DNA of 64,000 nucleotides from Umezawaea tangerina (GTDB taxonomy: Bacteria; Actinomycetota; Actinomycetes; Mycobacteriales; Pseudonocardiaceae), in contig NZ_PVTF01000009.1 in NCBI RefSeq assembly GCF_003002815.1, positions 248,001 through 312,000 of the forward strand. Direction: 5' to 3'. Position numbers and translations under genes: made by a program. The notes below the pieces were generated by a model that saw only the letters and a list, made by a program, of their open reading frames with translations, made no database searches and was not told where the DNA came from. The stretch's first letter is position 1. Every line of letters begins with the position of its first letter. This document shows, one piece after another, positions 35,718 to 44,500 of the stretch.

Positions 35718-37670
35718 CTACTCGAACTGGCCGATCGGGGTCGGTGCGGGGAAGGCGACCGGCGGCGTGCCGTCGAGCGCCCTGTCCATGAACCGCTGCC
35801 ACAGCAGACCGGGCAGTCCGGACCCGGTGACGGCCTGGCCCGTCTTGTCCCGCAGCGCCACCGCGCCCTCGGCGGTGCCGACCCAGACCGACGCGGCGAG
35901 CGACGGGGTGTAGCCGACCATCCAGGCCTGCGAGTTCCCGCCCGCGTCCAGGGTCTGCACGCCGGGCTTGCCCGCGCACTCCCGGTTCGCGCACGGGATC
36001 CCCGCGATGCCGGGGACCCCCTTGAGCGCGGCGGTGACGTTGTCCGCGACGGCCTTGCTCCTGACCTGGTCGCCGTCGAACGCGGACCTGGCGGCGTCGG
36101 TGTGCTGGTAGAGCAGGTGGCCGGGGGTGTCCTCGACCTTCTCGACGAAGTACGGCTCGTGCCGGACGCCCTCGGCGGCGAACGTGCCGTAGGCGACCGC
36201 CAGGTCGAACGGGCGGACCAGGGTGAGGCCCCCGCCGAGGGCGATGTCGCCGTCCGGCGCGGAACCGGGGTCGTGGCCGCCCAGCAGCTCGCGCTCGACG
36301 TTCGAGACCTTGACCGACGCCGGGATCCCGGCCGCCTTGGCCGCGTCCGCCACGGCGACCGTGCCGACCTGGTTGACGACCAGGTCGTAGAAAACCGTGG
36401 CGACGTCCTGCTCCACCGCGGCGCGCAGGCCGCACTCCTTGGCGCAGGACGGGGTGCCGCCGTTGTTCCTGACGGGGTTGGCCTCCCTGCCGGGGAACGT
36501 CCGCGGGGACGTGCCGTCCAGCTTCGCGCCCAGGCCGATGCCCTTCCGCAGGGCGGCCACCAGGTCGAAGGGCAGGAACGCCGTGCCCGGCGCCTGGAGC
36601 GTGTCGCGCGCGTAGTCGGCCCCCTGGCCGTCCCGGCCCGCCCAGTAGGCGCGCACGGCCCCCTTGGCCGGGTCCACGGCGGTGATCGACTGGCGCAGCA
36701 CCTCCGGCTGGCCCACCATCACCTCGTCGACGGCGCTCTCCGCCGCCGACTGCGCCTTGGGGTCGATGGTCGTCTGCACGACGAGCCCCAGCTGCGCGGC
36801 GCGCTCCACCGGGAAGCCCTTGCGCTCCAGCTCGCGGAGCACCTCGGCCTGGATCAGCGCTCGCGGGCCCGCGAGCGGCTCGAGCCGCGACTCCTCGACC
36901 GGTACCGGTTTCGGGAACTCCTGGGCGGCGCGGTAGTCGCGGGTCATCCAGCCGTGCTCGACCATGCCGTCCATGACCGCGTTCCAGCGGGCCTCGGCGT
37001 AGACCGGGTCGTCCGCCTTCGCCGGGTCCCTGATCACCCCGGCGATCATCGCGGCCTCGGACGCCGTCAGGTCCGCGACGGCCTTGGCGTAGTACATCCG
37101 CGCGGCCGCGACGACGCCGTAGGCCGTTCGGCCGAAGTGGACGGTGTCGAGGTACCCGGTGAGCACCAGGTCCTTGCTCTCGTTCGAGCTGAGCTTGTGC
37201 GCGGTCACGAAGTCGACGAACTCGCGGCGCCAGGAGTCCTCGTACGACTCGGTCACCGCGCGCAGGTACTGCTTCGCCAGGCCGGAGCCGAGGTCGAAGT
37301 CCGAGGACGTCTCGAAGTCCGGCTGCTCGGCGGCGTAGACCGCGTGCCGCACGTCGTCCGGGATCCGCCCGTTCGCGATCAGCGTCCGGTTCGCGCCGTC
37401 GGCGGCCATCCGGGTCATCTCGGAGCCGTCCGCGTAGAGGATCGTGACGACCTTGCCCAGCCGCGCCGAGATCTCGGTCGTGCTGGGCACGTCCACCACC
37501 CGGTCCACCACCGCGAAGGCCCCCACCGGCACGAGCACCACCAGCGCGAGCAGCGCGTAACCGACCCGCCGGACCCAGCGCCACCCCCGCTTCGGCCTGG
37601 CCCGCACATCCCGGTCGTCGCGCTGCTCCGCCACCAAGTTCCTTCCCCCGAGGACTTCGACGCGGGCCAT
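35718..37670 (-). CDS. Class A penicillin-binding-protein-like protein with degenerate active sites
   Basis: 650 aa. One N-terminal anchor (about 36-56) is followed by a GT51-like region (about 75-265) and a transpeptidase-like region (about 295-635). The order and many structural blocks are conserved (YLDTVHFGRTAYGVVAAARM; LALGG/RPFDLAVAYGTFAAEG; AWMVGYTPSLAASVWVGT). The catalytic motifs are not. SxxK is TAFL (363-366), SxN is DVA (422-424) and KTG is KPG (568-570). In the transferase half the first motif is EQPDF (E115 kept, Asp lost), the GGSTITQQ motif is reduced to GSGLAKQY, and the third motif lacks its glutamate. It is probably a non-enzymatic scaffold or regulator of wall synthesis. 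It is divergent from a PknB-like kinase. Confidence 0.85.
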   Translation of the reverse strand: MARVEVLGGRNLVAEQRDDRDVRARPKRGWRWVRRVGYALLALVVLVPVGAFAVVDRVVDVPSTTEISARLGKVVTILYADGSEMTRMAADGANRTLIANGRIPDDVRHAVYAAEQPDFETSSDFDLGSGLAKQYLRAVTESYEDSWRREFVDFVTAHKLSSNESKDLVLTGYLDTVHFGRTAYGVVAAARMYYAKAVADLTASEAAMIAGVIRDPAKADDPVYAEARWNAVMDGMVEHGWMTRDYRAAQEFPKPVPVEESRLEPLAGPRALIQAEVLRELERKGFPVERAAQLGLVVQTTIDPKAQSAAESAVDEVMVGQPEVLRQSITAVDPAKGAVRAYWAGRDGQGADYARDTLQAPGTAFLPFDLVAALRKGIGLGAKLDGTSPRTFPGREANPVRNNGGTPSCAKECGLRAAVEQDVATVFYDLVVNQVGTVAVADAAKAAGIPASVKVSNVERELLGGHDPGSAPDGDIALGGGLTLVRPFDLAVAYGTFAAEGVRHEPYFVEKVEDTPGHLLYQHTDAARSAFDGDQVRSKAVADNVTAALKGVPGIAGIPCANRECAGKPGVQTLDAGGNSQAWMVGYTPSLAASVWVGTAEGAVALRDKTGQAVTGSGLPGLLWQRFMDRALDGTPPVAFPAPTPIGQFE

Positions 37671-37754
37671 TCTGTCGGCCTCATTCGATCAGCCTCGGAG
37701 GTACCCCACTAACATTGCCGTACCGTCAGCGTTTGCCAGTCCGGGGAGTCGCAC

Positions 37755-39344
37755 GTGAGCGAGGAAAACCGGCGGATCGCCGGGCGTTATCAGCTGGCCG
37801 AGCGACTTGGCGGTGGAGCCATGGGGCTGGTCTGGCGCGCCCAGGACCAAAGGTTGGACCGCATCGTCGCGGTCAAGGAACTGCTGCTGCCCTCGTACCT
37901 CGACGAGAAGGCGGCCCAGCAGGCCCGTCGCCGTGCCATGCGGGAGGCGCGCATCGCCGCGCGGCTGCAGCACCCCAACGCGATCGCCGTGTACGACGTC
38001 GTGGAGCACGACGGCCAGCCGTGGCTGATCATGGAGTACCTGCCGTCCAAGAGCCTCGCGCTGGTGATCGCGGAGAACGGGCCGCTGCCGGTCGACGACG
38101 TGATCCAGATCGGCGGCCAGCTCGCCGCCGCACTGGCGGCCGCGCACAAGGTCAACGTGGTGCACCGCGACGTCAAGCCCGGCAACGTGCTGCTCGGCGA
38201 CGCGGGTGCCGTGAAGATCACCGACTTCGGGATCTCGCGCGCCATCGACGACGCCACGGCCACCGCGACCGGTCGGTCCGTCGGCACCCCCGCGTTCTTC
38301 TCCCCCGAGGTCGCCAAGGGCGAGGACGGCGGGTACCCGTCGGACGTGTTCTCGCTCGGTGCCACGCTGTACAACGCCGTCGAGGGCACGCCGCCGTTCG
38401 GCATCTCGGAGAACTCGATCGCCCAGCTGCACCGGGTGGCCGAGGGCACGATCCGCCCGCCGGAGCGGGCCGGGGCGCTGACCCCGGTGCTGCTGCGCCT
38501 GCTCGACCCGGACCCGGAGACCCGGCCGACGATGCCGGAGGCGGCCGAGGAGCTGGCGGTCCTGGCGGAGATCCGGGAACCGGTGCCGACGCTGGTGGAC
38601 CGGGAGCCCGTCGGGGAGCCCGTGGCCGCCGAGCCCGTCGCGGCCGAGCCCGAACCGGAGGCCTCCGTGCCGGTGGTGGCACCGGTCGTGGTCCCGGATC
38701 CTGTCGCACCTCCTGCCGCGCCCACCGCTGCGCCGTCCGCGGCGCCCGCCGTGGCGAAGCCGCCGCCGACGGAGGACGAGAAGCGGCGGAAAAAAGCCAT
38801 CTTCGGCTTGGCCGGGGTGCTGGTGCTGCTGCTCGTGATCGTCGGGGTGGTGTTCCTGATCGCCAACCGGGACAAGGGCACCGAAGGGCAGGGCGGCAAC
38901 CCGTCCAGCTCCACGAGCGCGCCGCCCCAGACGACCTCCGGAGGCGGACAGCCCGCGGAGACCACCGGGGAAGCGGTGACGACGACCTCCGAGACCCCAC
39001 CCACGACCACGTCGCAGCAGCCCTCGAACACGCCTCCGCCGCCCAACGGGACCGCGGCGCAGGCGTTGCAGGACTACTACGCGGGGCTGCTGGCGAACAA
39101 GGAAGCGTCCTACGCGCGCCTGACCAACTCGTTCAAGGCCGCCCGTGCACCGAGCTTCGCGGACTACGTGGACTTCTGGAACCGGTTCAGCTCGGTGTCG
39201 ACGTCGAACGTGGTCGAGCAGGGACCCGGAGTGGTCACCGCGACGGTGAACTACGTCGCCGTGAACGGTACGCAGCCACCGGAGACGTTCACGTTCACGC
39301 TGGTGCAGCAGGGCGGTGCGTGGCTGATCGACAACCAGAGCTGA
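37755..39344 (+). CDS. Membrane Ser/Thr protein kinase (PknB-like, NTF2-like ectodomain)
   Basis: 529 aa, GTG start. The kinase domain spans about 11-270: P-loop LGGGAMGLVW, Lys41 in VAVKE, catalytic loop HRDVKPGNVL (Asp139) and DFG at 157-159, with GTPAFFSPEV in the activation segment. A Pro/Ala/Glu-rich linker follows. One membrane helix lies at about 348-370. Outside, a Thr/Ser/Pro-rich stalk leads to a 95-residue domain (AAQALQDYYAGLLANKEASY to the C-terminus) of NTF2-like character instead of PASTA repeats. An 84-nt gap separates it from the divergent PBP-like gene, suggesting shared control and a common role in wall synthesis. It overlaps the next gene tail to tail. Confidence 0.93.
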   Translation: MSEENRRIAGRYQLAERLGGGAMGLVWRAQDQRLDRIVAVKELLLPSYLDEKAAQQARRRAMREARIAARLQHPNAIAVYDVVEHDGQPWLIMEYLPSKSLALVIAENGPLPVDDVIQIGGQLAAALAAAHKVNVVHRDVKPGNVLLGDAGAVKITDFGISRAIDDATATATGRSVGTPAFFSPEVAKGEDGGYPSDVFSLGATLYNAVEGTPPFGISENSIAQLHRVAEGTIRPPERAGALTPVLLRLLDPDPETRPTMPEAAEELAVLAEIREPVPTLVDREPVGEPVAAEPVAAEPEPEASVPVVAPVVVPDPVAPPAAPTAAPSAAPAVAKPPPTEDEKRRKKAIFGLAGVLVLLLVIVGVVFLIANRDKGTEGQGGNPSSSTSAPPQTTSGGGQPAETTGEAVTTTSETPPTTTSQQPSNTPPPPNGTAAQALQDYYAGLLANKEASYARLTNSFKAARAPSFADYVDFWNRFSSVSTSNVVEQGPGVVTATVNYVAVNGTQPPETFTFTLVQQGGAWLIDNQS

Positions 39345-39855
39345 GGGCTGCCTCCAAGACCGCGCGGGTGACCTGGTCCAAGGGGCGGGTGCCGTCGACG
39401 ATCGTCGCGCCCAGGCTCCGGTAGGTGGGTTCGACGGCGGCGTTGTGGTGGAGAGCGGCCGCCAGTTCCTCGGGGTGCTTGCCGAAGGTGTTCGTGGTGC
39501 GGGTGAGCAGGCGGTGCTCAAGGGTCTCGTCGTCGACGACCAGGCAGATGGTGAGGGCGAAGAGGTCGCGGACGTCGTCTTCGTTTTCCACTGTTCCGCA
39601 GAGGTAGGTGGTCTCTTCGGTGCCTGCTGCCAGGGCTTCGACCTGTTGTCGGTTGACGCGCCAGGAGAAGCGGTCCAGCCAGCCAGGGGGGACGGGGTCG
39701 GGCGGGTCGGCGACGGTGAGGCCGGTGGTGCGGTCGACCCAGTGGTTGTAGCCCTCCCAGTCGGCGTCCACGGCTGGGTGGCCGAGGGAGTTGAGGTGGG
39801 CGCAGAGGGTGGATTTACCCGCGCCTGAGGTGCCGGTGATCCAGATCAGTGGCAT
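39295..39855 (-). CDS. P-loop NTPase, shikimate/adenylate-kinase-like
   Basis: 186 aa from ATG 39855: MPLIWITGTSGAGKSTLCAH, with a perfect Walker A (GTSGAGKST). Later blocks are AVDADWEGYNHWVD, YLCGTVENEDDVRDLFALTI and CLVVDDETLEHRLLTRT, resembling small-molecule or nucleoside kinases. The substrate is not identifiable. The 3' end overlaps the kinase gene by 50 nt in convergent orientation. Longer upstream reading into the repeat element is not credible. No clear ribosome-binding site is present. Confidence 0.72.
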   Translation of the reverse strand: MPLIWITGTSGAGKSTLCAHLNSLGHPAVDADWEGYNHWVDRTTGLTVADPPDPVPPGWLDRFSWRVNRQQVEALAAGTEETTYLCGTVENEDDVRDLFALTICLVVDDETLEHRLLTRTTNTFGKHPEELAAALHHNAAVEPTYRSLGATIVDGTRPLDQVTRAVLEAALSSGCRSATHRPAAPA

Positions 39856-39963
39856 GGGGTGAGGGTGGCATGAGCTTGGCGTGGAGGGCGGGGGAAGAGC
39901 TGAGCCCGGTTCTCTGTGTTGTGCCCGTCTCCCGGTGAAGCCCGGTTCCTGCCCTCTCACCTG

Positions 39964-40345
39964 TGGGGAAGCCCGGCCCCCGGCGCGCGATTGTCTCAAT
40001 GCTTGATCTTGCTTGTCAAGACGATAGAGCTGTCTTGACAAGCAAGATCAAGCAGGAGGGCGCTGTGGATCGGGGGCAGAGGGGAAGTCTGGCTTCGCCA
40101 GCATCGAGCTGCGCTCGACAGGGCATCGGACTACGTCCGACAAGGCATCCTCGGCTTCGCCGTCGGACAAGGCATCCTCGCTGCGCGTTGGACAAAGCAT
40201 CCTCGCTGCGCGTCGGACAGAGCATCCTTGCTTCGCGGCGGACAAGGCCCCAGGCGCTCCGCGCCGGATGCGCGCTGGCGGGCTTCGCCCAACTGGGGAT
40301 CCTCGGCTGCGCCGTCGGAAGGGCATCCTCGCTGCGCTCGGACTG
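39964..40345. repeat. Dispersed repeat element, copy 1 (palindrome core plus hairpin array)
   Basis: The first 36 nt (39964-39999), the core palindrome position, and the about 50 nt after it are almost identical to the copy at 49397. The core is an exact palindrome at 40000-40054 (23-bp arms, 9-nt loop). From 40089 a series of short hairpins follows, each a GC stem with a three-base YNC loop (for example CTGGC-TTC-GCCAG at 40089-40101, CGAGC-TGC-GCTCG at 40105-40117, then TCGGAC-TAC-GTCCGA). The array has more units than in copy 2 and runs to the end of the nitrile hydratase gene. Function unknown. Confidence 0.85.
40000..40054. repeat. Perfect 23-bp-arm palindrome, core of repeat copy 1
   Basis: Left arm 40000-40022 starts TGCTTGATCTTGC and ends GTCAAGAC; right arm 40032-40054 is its exact complement. 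The loop is GATAGAGCT. The arm sequences differ from those of copy 2 at many positions, always with matching changes on the other side. Confidence 0.9.
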
Positions 40346-40353
40346 GGTGGGGG

Positions 40354-40950
40354 TTAGAGCGGTGCGACGCCGATTAGGCCGTTTCTGGTTACGAGGTTGG
40401 CAAGGGCGTGTTCGTCTAGGTTGTCGGTGTTTTTTGGGCGTTGGGGGATGACCATGAAGCGGGTTTCGGCGTTGGCGTCCCAGACGGTGATGGTTGTGGT
40501 CGGGGGTAGGTGGAAGTCGAATTCCGCTAGTACCGAGCGGGGGTCGCGGACGACTCGTGAGCGGTAGGCCTCGCTCTTGTACCAGGTTGGGGAGGGGCCC
40601 AGTAGGGCTACTGGGTAGCAGGAGCAGAGGGTGCAGACGATGACGTTGTGGGTGGTGGGGGTGTTGGCGACCACTTTGAGGCGTTGTTCCTGGAGGCCGC
40701 CGCCCATGGAGAGGCCGATTTCGGTCAGTGCTGTTGAGGCGTCGGTGAGCAGGCGGTGGTGGAAGGCGGGGTCGAGCCAGGCCCTGGCGACCAGGCGGGC
40801 GCCGTTGTCGGGGTTGGCCTTGGCGAGGAAGGCTTCCATGGCCCGGTCGAGTTCCTTGGGGTCCACGAGTCCGCGTTCTTCGAGCAGGGCTTCGACGTGG
40901 CGGACCTGTGCGGCGATGGCGGCGTCGGTTCCGGTGTGGTCTCCGCTCAT
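40354..40950 (-). CDS. nthA: Nitrile hydratase alpha subunit (cobalt type)
   Basis: 198 aa. The metal-binding motif VCTLCSC (Cys106, Cys109, Cys111) is intact; Thr at the second position is the cobalt-type signature, and the two outer-sphere cysteines are normally oxidised after translation. Conserved flanks are VVANTPTTHNVIVCTLCSCY and GPSPTWYKSEAYRSRVVRDP. The enzyme hydrates nitriles to amides in the cytosol. ATG 40950 (GGAG five bases upstream) overlaps the preceding stop as TGATG; GTG 40953 is an alternative. No metallochaperone/activator gene lies in the window. Downstream, the repeat element begins nine bases after the stop. Confidence 0.93.
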   Translation of the reverse strand: MSGDHTGTDAAIAAQVRHVEALLEERGLVDPKELDRAMEAFLAKANPDNGARLVARAWLDPAFHHRLLTDASTALTEIGLSMGGGLQEQRLKVVANTPTTHNVIVCTLCSCYPVALLGPSPTWYKSEAYRSRVVRDPRSVLAEFDFHLPPTTTITVWDANAETRFMVIPQRPKNTDNLDEHALANLVTRNGLIGVAPL

Positions 40951-41222
40951 CACGGCTCCGCTCGTAGGTGGGTCTCCCAGACCGCGAGGGTGACCGAGTG
41001 GTCGCCCTCGCCGAACAGGTCGCGGGCGGTGAAGCGCACGGCGTACACCGGTTGCGGGGTGGTGGGCAGGCCGCGGGCGCGGTCGTCGGCGAGCGGGTGG
41101 TGGCCCTCGACCTCGACGACGACACCGGGGGCGCCGCGGGCGTAGCGGGGCACCCTGGTGTGGTGCGGCGGGTCGAGGTTGGTGGTGCGGACGCGGTCGC
41201 CGGGGGCGAAGAGGTCAGGCAC
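40950..41222 (-). CDS. Nitrile hydratase beta subunit, C-terminal half (separate polypeptide)
   Basis: 90 aa from GTG 41222, which has GAGGAG seven bases upstream; an earlier GTG at 41249 would give an extra nine residues. The content FAPGDRVRTTNLDPPHHTRV and PRYARGAPGVVVEVEGHHPL, then VYAVRFTARDLFGEG, is the SH3-like C-terminal domain of nitrile hydratase beta. It carries no trace of the N-terminal domain, which is encoded by the preceding gene. The arrangement matches three-subunit enzymes such as toyocamycin nitrile hydratase and thiocyanate hydrolase. It overlaps both neighbours (8 nt and 1 nt). Confidence 0.88.
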   Translation of the reverse strand: MPDLFAPGDRVRTTNLDPPHHTRVPRYARGAPGVVVEVEGHHPLADDRARGLPTTPQPVYAVRFTARDLFGEGDHSVTLAVWETHLRAEP

Positions 41223-41499
41223 CGGTGAGCTCCTCGGCGGTGCAGACACCCTTCTCCACCAGGAGGGTGGAGAGGGCGCGGAACCAGCGTTCGTAGTACG
41301 ACGAGGCGAGGAACTCCTGGGGTGGGAGGCGTTCGACGGCGTCGCGGAACTCGTCGAGGTTGTAGACGCCGCGGCCGATGAGGGCGCGGTTGAGCGCGAA
41401 CACGTGGGCCTCCCAGTCCGCGTGGAAGGGTGGCTCCTCGATCTCCCGCTCGATCGGCGGGAACCCGTGCATCCCGCCGACGTCGTTGATCCGGCTCAT
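41215..41499 (-). CDS. Nitrile hydratase beta subunit, N-terminal half (separate polypeptide)
   Basis: 94 aa beginning MSRINDVGGMHGFPPIEREI, the unmistakable N-terminus of nitrile hydratase beta, continuing PPFHADWEAHVFALNRALIG and LASSYYERWFRALSTLLVEK. It ends after GVCTAEELTGA, where a normal beta subunit would continue into the linker and SH3-like domain. GAGGAGG stands five bases before the ATG, so the gene is well expressed on its own. It starts 13 nt after the topoisomerase A gene stop, so read-through from the topoisomerase genes is possible. Confidence 0.88.
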   Translation of the reverse strand: MSRINDVGGMHGFPPIEREIEEPPFHADWEAHVFALNRALIGRGVYNLDEFRDAVERLPPQEFLASSYYERWFRALSTLLVEKGVCTAEELTGA

Positions 41500-41512
41500 C
41501 GCGCCTCCTCGG

Positions 41513-44500
41513 TCAGCCCCGCTCGATCACGTGCCCCACCACGTCCGGGCCGGGGTGCGGTGAGCCGGACCCGTCCCGTCGCTGGTCCACCTCGGGCAGC
41601 TCCACCGGGACGCCGGACTTCGACGAGCCCGCCGGGCGGGAGCCGATCCAGGCCAGCACGAGGCCGGTCTCGCCCTTGAGGAACCGGTGCGCCCGCACGC
41701 CGCCGGTCGCCCGGCCCTTCGCCGGGTACTCCCCGAACGGTGTCACCTTCACGCTCTGGCCGCTCGACGTCACGACCATCGCCTCGCCGTGCACCTCGTC
41801 GTCCGGGCGGACGGCGCCGAAGAACACGACCTTCGCGCCCGCCGAGACGTTGATCCCGGCCATGCCGCCGCCCTTGAGGCCCTGCGGCCGCACGAGCGAC
41901 ACCGCGTACCGCAGCAGCGACGAGTCGGACGTGACGAACGCCAGCGTCTCGGTGCCGTCGGTCAACCAGGTGGCGCCGACGACCTCGTCGCCCTCCTTGA
42001 GGCTGATGACCTCGAACTCGTCGGACCGCACCGGCCACTCGGGCGCGCAGACCTTCACCACGCCCTGCCGGGTGCCGAGCGCGAGGCCCGGCGACGTCGG
42101 GTCCGGTTCGCCGAGCGGGGCGATGCCGACGACCTTCTCGCCCTTCTCCAACGGCAGCAGCTCGCTGGCGGCCATGCCACCGCTCAACGACACCGTGCCG
42201 ACCTGCTCCGGCAGCACCGGCAGCGGCAGCACGTCCGTCTTGAACGCCCGACCCAGGTTCGTGACCAGCAGGATCTGGCCGCGGGCCGTGGAGTGCACCA
42301 CGGCGGCGACCGCGTCGTGCCGGGTGCGGCCCTTGCGGCGCCTGGCCTCCGACGCCTCCTCCGACTCCGCGGCGGTGCGCGCCACGAGCCCCGTCGCGGA
42401 CAGGATCACCTGGCACGGGTCGTCGGCGACCTCCAGCGGCCCGGCGGGCTTGGACGCCGCGAGGACCTCCTTGAGGTCGCCGTCGATGAGCGAGGTGCGG
42501 CGGTCGGCGGACAGGTCCTTGGCCACCGCGGCGAGCTCGGTGGACACGAGCTTCCGCAGCACGGCCGGGTCGTCGAGGATCCTGGTCAGCTCGGCGATCT
42601 CGGTGCGCAGCCGGTCCTGCTCGGCCTCCAGCTCGATCTTGTCGAACTTGGTGAGGCGGCGCAGCGGCGTGTCCAGGATGTAGGTCGCCTGGATCTCGGA
42701 CAGCTTGAACCGCTTCATCAGGCCGTCCTTGGCGGCCTGGGCGTTCTCGCTGTCCCGGATCAGCTTGATGACCTTGTCGATGTCCAGCAGCGCCGTCAGC
42801 AGGCCCTCGACCAGGTGAAGCCGGTCCTCGCGCTTGCGGCGGCGGAACCTCGTCCGCCGGGTGACGACGTCGTAGCGGTGCGCGAGGAACACCTCCAGCA
42901 GCGCCTTGAGCCCCAGCGTCTGCGGCTGGCCCTCGACCAGCACCAGGTTGTTGATGCCGAACGACTGCTCCATCGGCGTGAGCCGGTACAGGTCGGCCAG
43001 CAGCGCCTGCGGGTTCACCCCCACCTTGCACTCGACGACCAGCCGGATGCCGTTCTCGCGGTCGGTGAGGTCCTTGACGTCCGCGATGCCGGAGAGCCGC
43101 TTGGACTTGTTGACCTCGTCGGTGATCTTCTCGATGATCCGCTCGGACCCGACGCCGTAGGGCAGCTCGGTGACCGTGATCGCCTGCCTGCCCCGGCTGC
43201 CCTCCAGCGGACCGATGTCGACCTTGGCCCGCATCCGGACCACACCGCGGCCGGTCTCGTAGGCCTTGCGCACCTCGTCCAGGCCCAGCAGCATGCCACC
43301 GGTCGGCAGGTCGGGGCCGGGCACGAACTCCATCAGCTTGTCCAGCGAGGCGTCCGGGTGCGTGATCAGCCACCGCGCCGCCGTCACGACCTCGCCCAGG
43401 TTGTGCGGGATCATGTTCGTCGCCATGCCGACCGCGATGCCGGACGTGCCGTTGACCAGCAGGTTCGGGAACGCCGCGGGCAGCACGGACGGCTCGACCA
43501 GCGACCCGTCGTAGTTGGGCCGGAAGTCGATCGTGTCCTCGCCCAGCTCGCCCACCAGCAGCATCGCCGCCTCGGACATCCTGGCCTCGGTGTTGTGGTT
43601 GACGAACGCGCCCGCCAGGAACGAGTGGTCCTCGGTGTCGACCCGGACCGAGTAGACCTCGGCCCGCTCGCCGGGCACCACGTCGGTCACCGTCTCGAAG
43701 CGGTAGCCCGAGTCCATGATCGGCAGGATGGTCGCCAGGGTCTCCTGGTCGGCGATCCCGTCCACGATCCGCGCGCGCCCGGTCTCCCAGTCGTCGAGGT
43801 CCAGCGCCTCGCCGACGAACTCGGCGACGAACGGGATCTCGTCGGGGGCCGACCGGTGCGGCCGCCGGAGCAGGTCTTCCAGGCGGCGCGCCTTCGCGTT
43901 CTGGAACCCGACGCGCTCGACGAACGCCCGCAGGTCGCGCACCCCGGACACGGCCAGGCCGGGGGCCGTGCGCCGGGCGATGACGCCGAACTCCGCCAGC
44001 ATCTCCTGGATCTCGGCCGCGAGTTCCCCGCCTGCCGGGCAGTGCACGACCGGGCCGACCTCGGTGGCGCGGACCTCGCCGTCCTCGTCGAACACGGCCG
44101 TCAGGAACGCCCGCTTGACGCCCCAGCCGCCCGCCCAGACGAACTCGGGCACGGCCTCGCCGCGCGCCACGGCGGCGGCACCGCGCACACCCAGCATGGT
44201 CTCGCGGGCGGTGGGGATGACGTCGGCCCAGGCGTTGCGGGCGATGCACACCACCGCGCCCGGCCGGACCTCGTCCAGCCTGCGCCACTGGAACAGGGGC
44301 ACGCCCATGGGCGCTTCCAGGCACAGCACGAGGTGGTTCTCGCTGCCCCGGATGGAGAACCCGGCCCTGGTGGTCACGCTCAGCGTCGGGTGGACGCCGG
44401 AGTTGAACACCTTGCTGACCCGGACGGCCTTGCCGTCCTTGTCGAGGACCTCGAAGTCGGCGTCCGCCTCGGCGTCGGCGGGCAGGTCGACCAGGTCGGC

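Noticed and set aside
39295-39855. Nitrile hydratase activator
   Set aside because: It is a small-molecule-kinase-like P-loop protein, not a P47K/CobW or small beta-like activator, and a repeat element separates it from the hydratase genes.
40000-40054. Simple Rho-independent terminator explanation for the palindrome cores
   Set aside because: There is no U-run, the conserved flanks extend far beyond a terminator, and the same module occurs elsewhere with different arms. Termination may still be a side effect.
40081-40345. CRISPR-like array in the hairpin-rich part of repeat copy 1
   Set aside because: Units are short, irregular in spacing, self-complementary and lack constant repeat plus unique spacer structure. 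No cas gene is in the window.
40950-41499. Frameshift or sequencing error splitting nitrile hydratase beta
   Set aside because: Each half has its own start and a strong ribosome-binding site (GAGGAGG and GAGGAG), and the stop/start overlap is clean. Split-beta enzymes are known.
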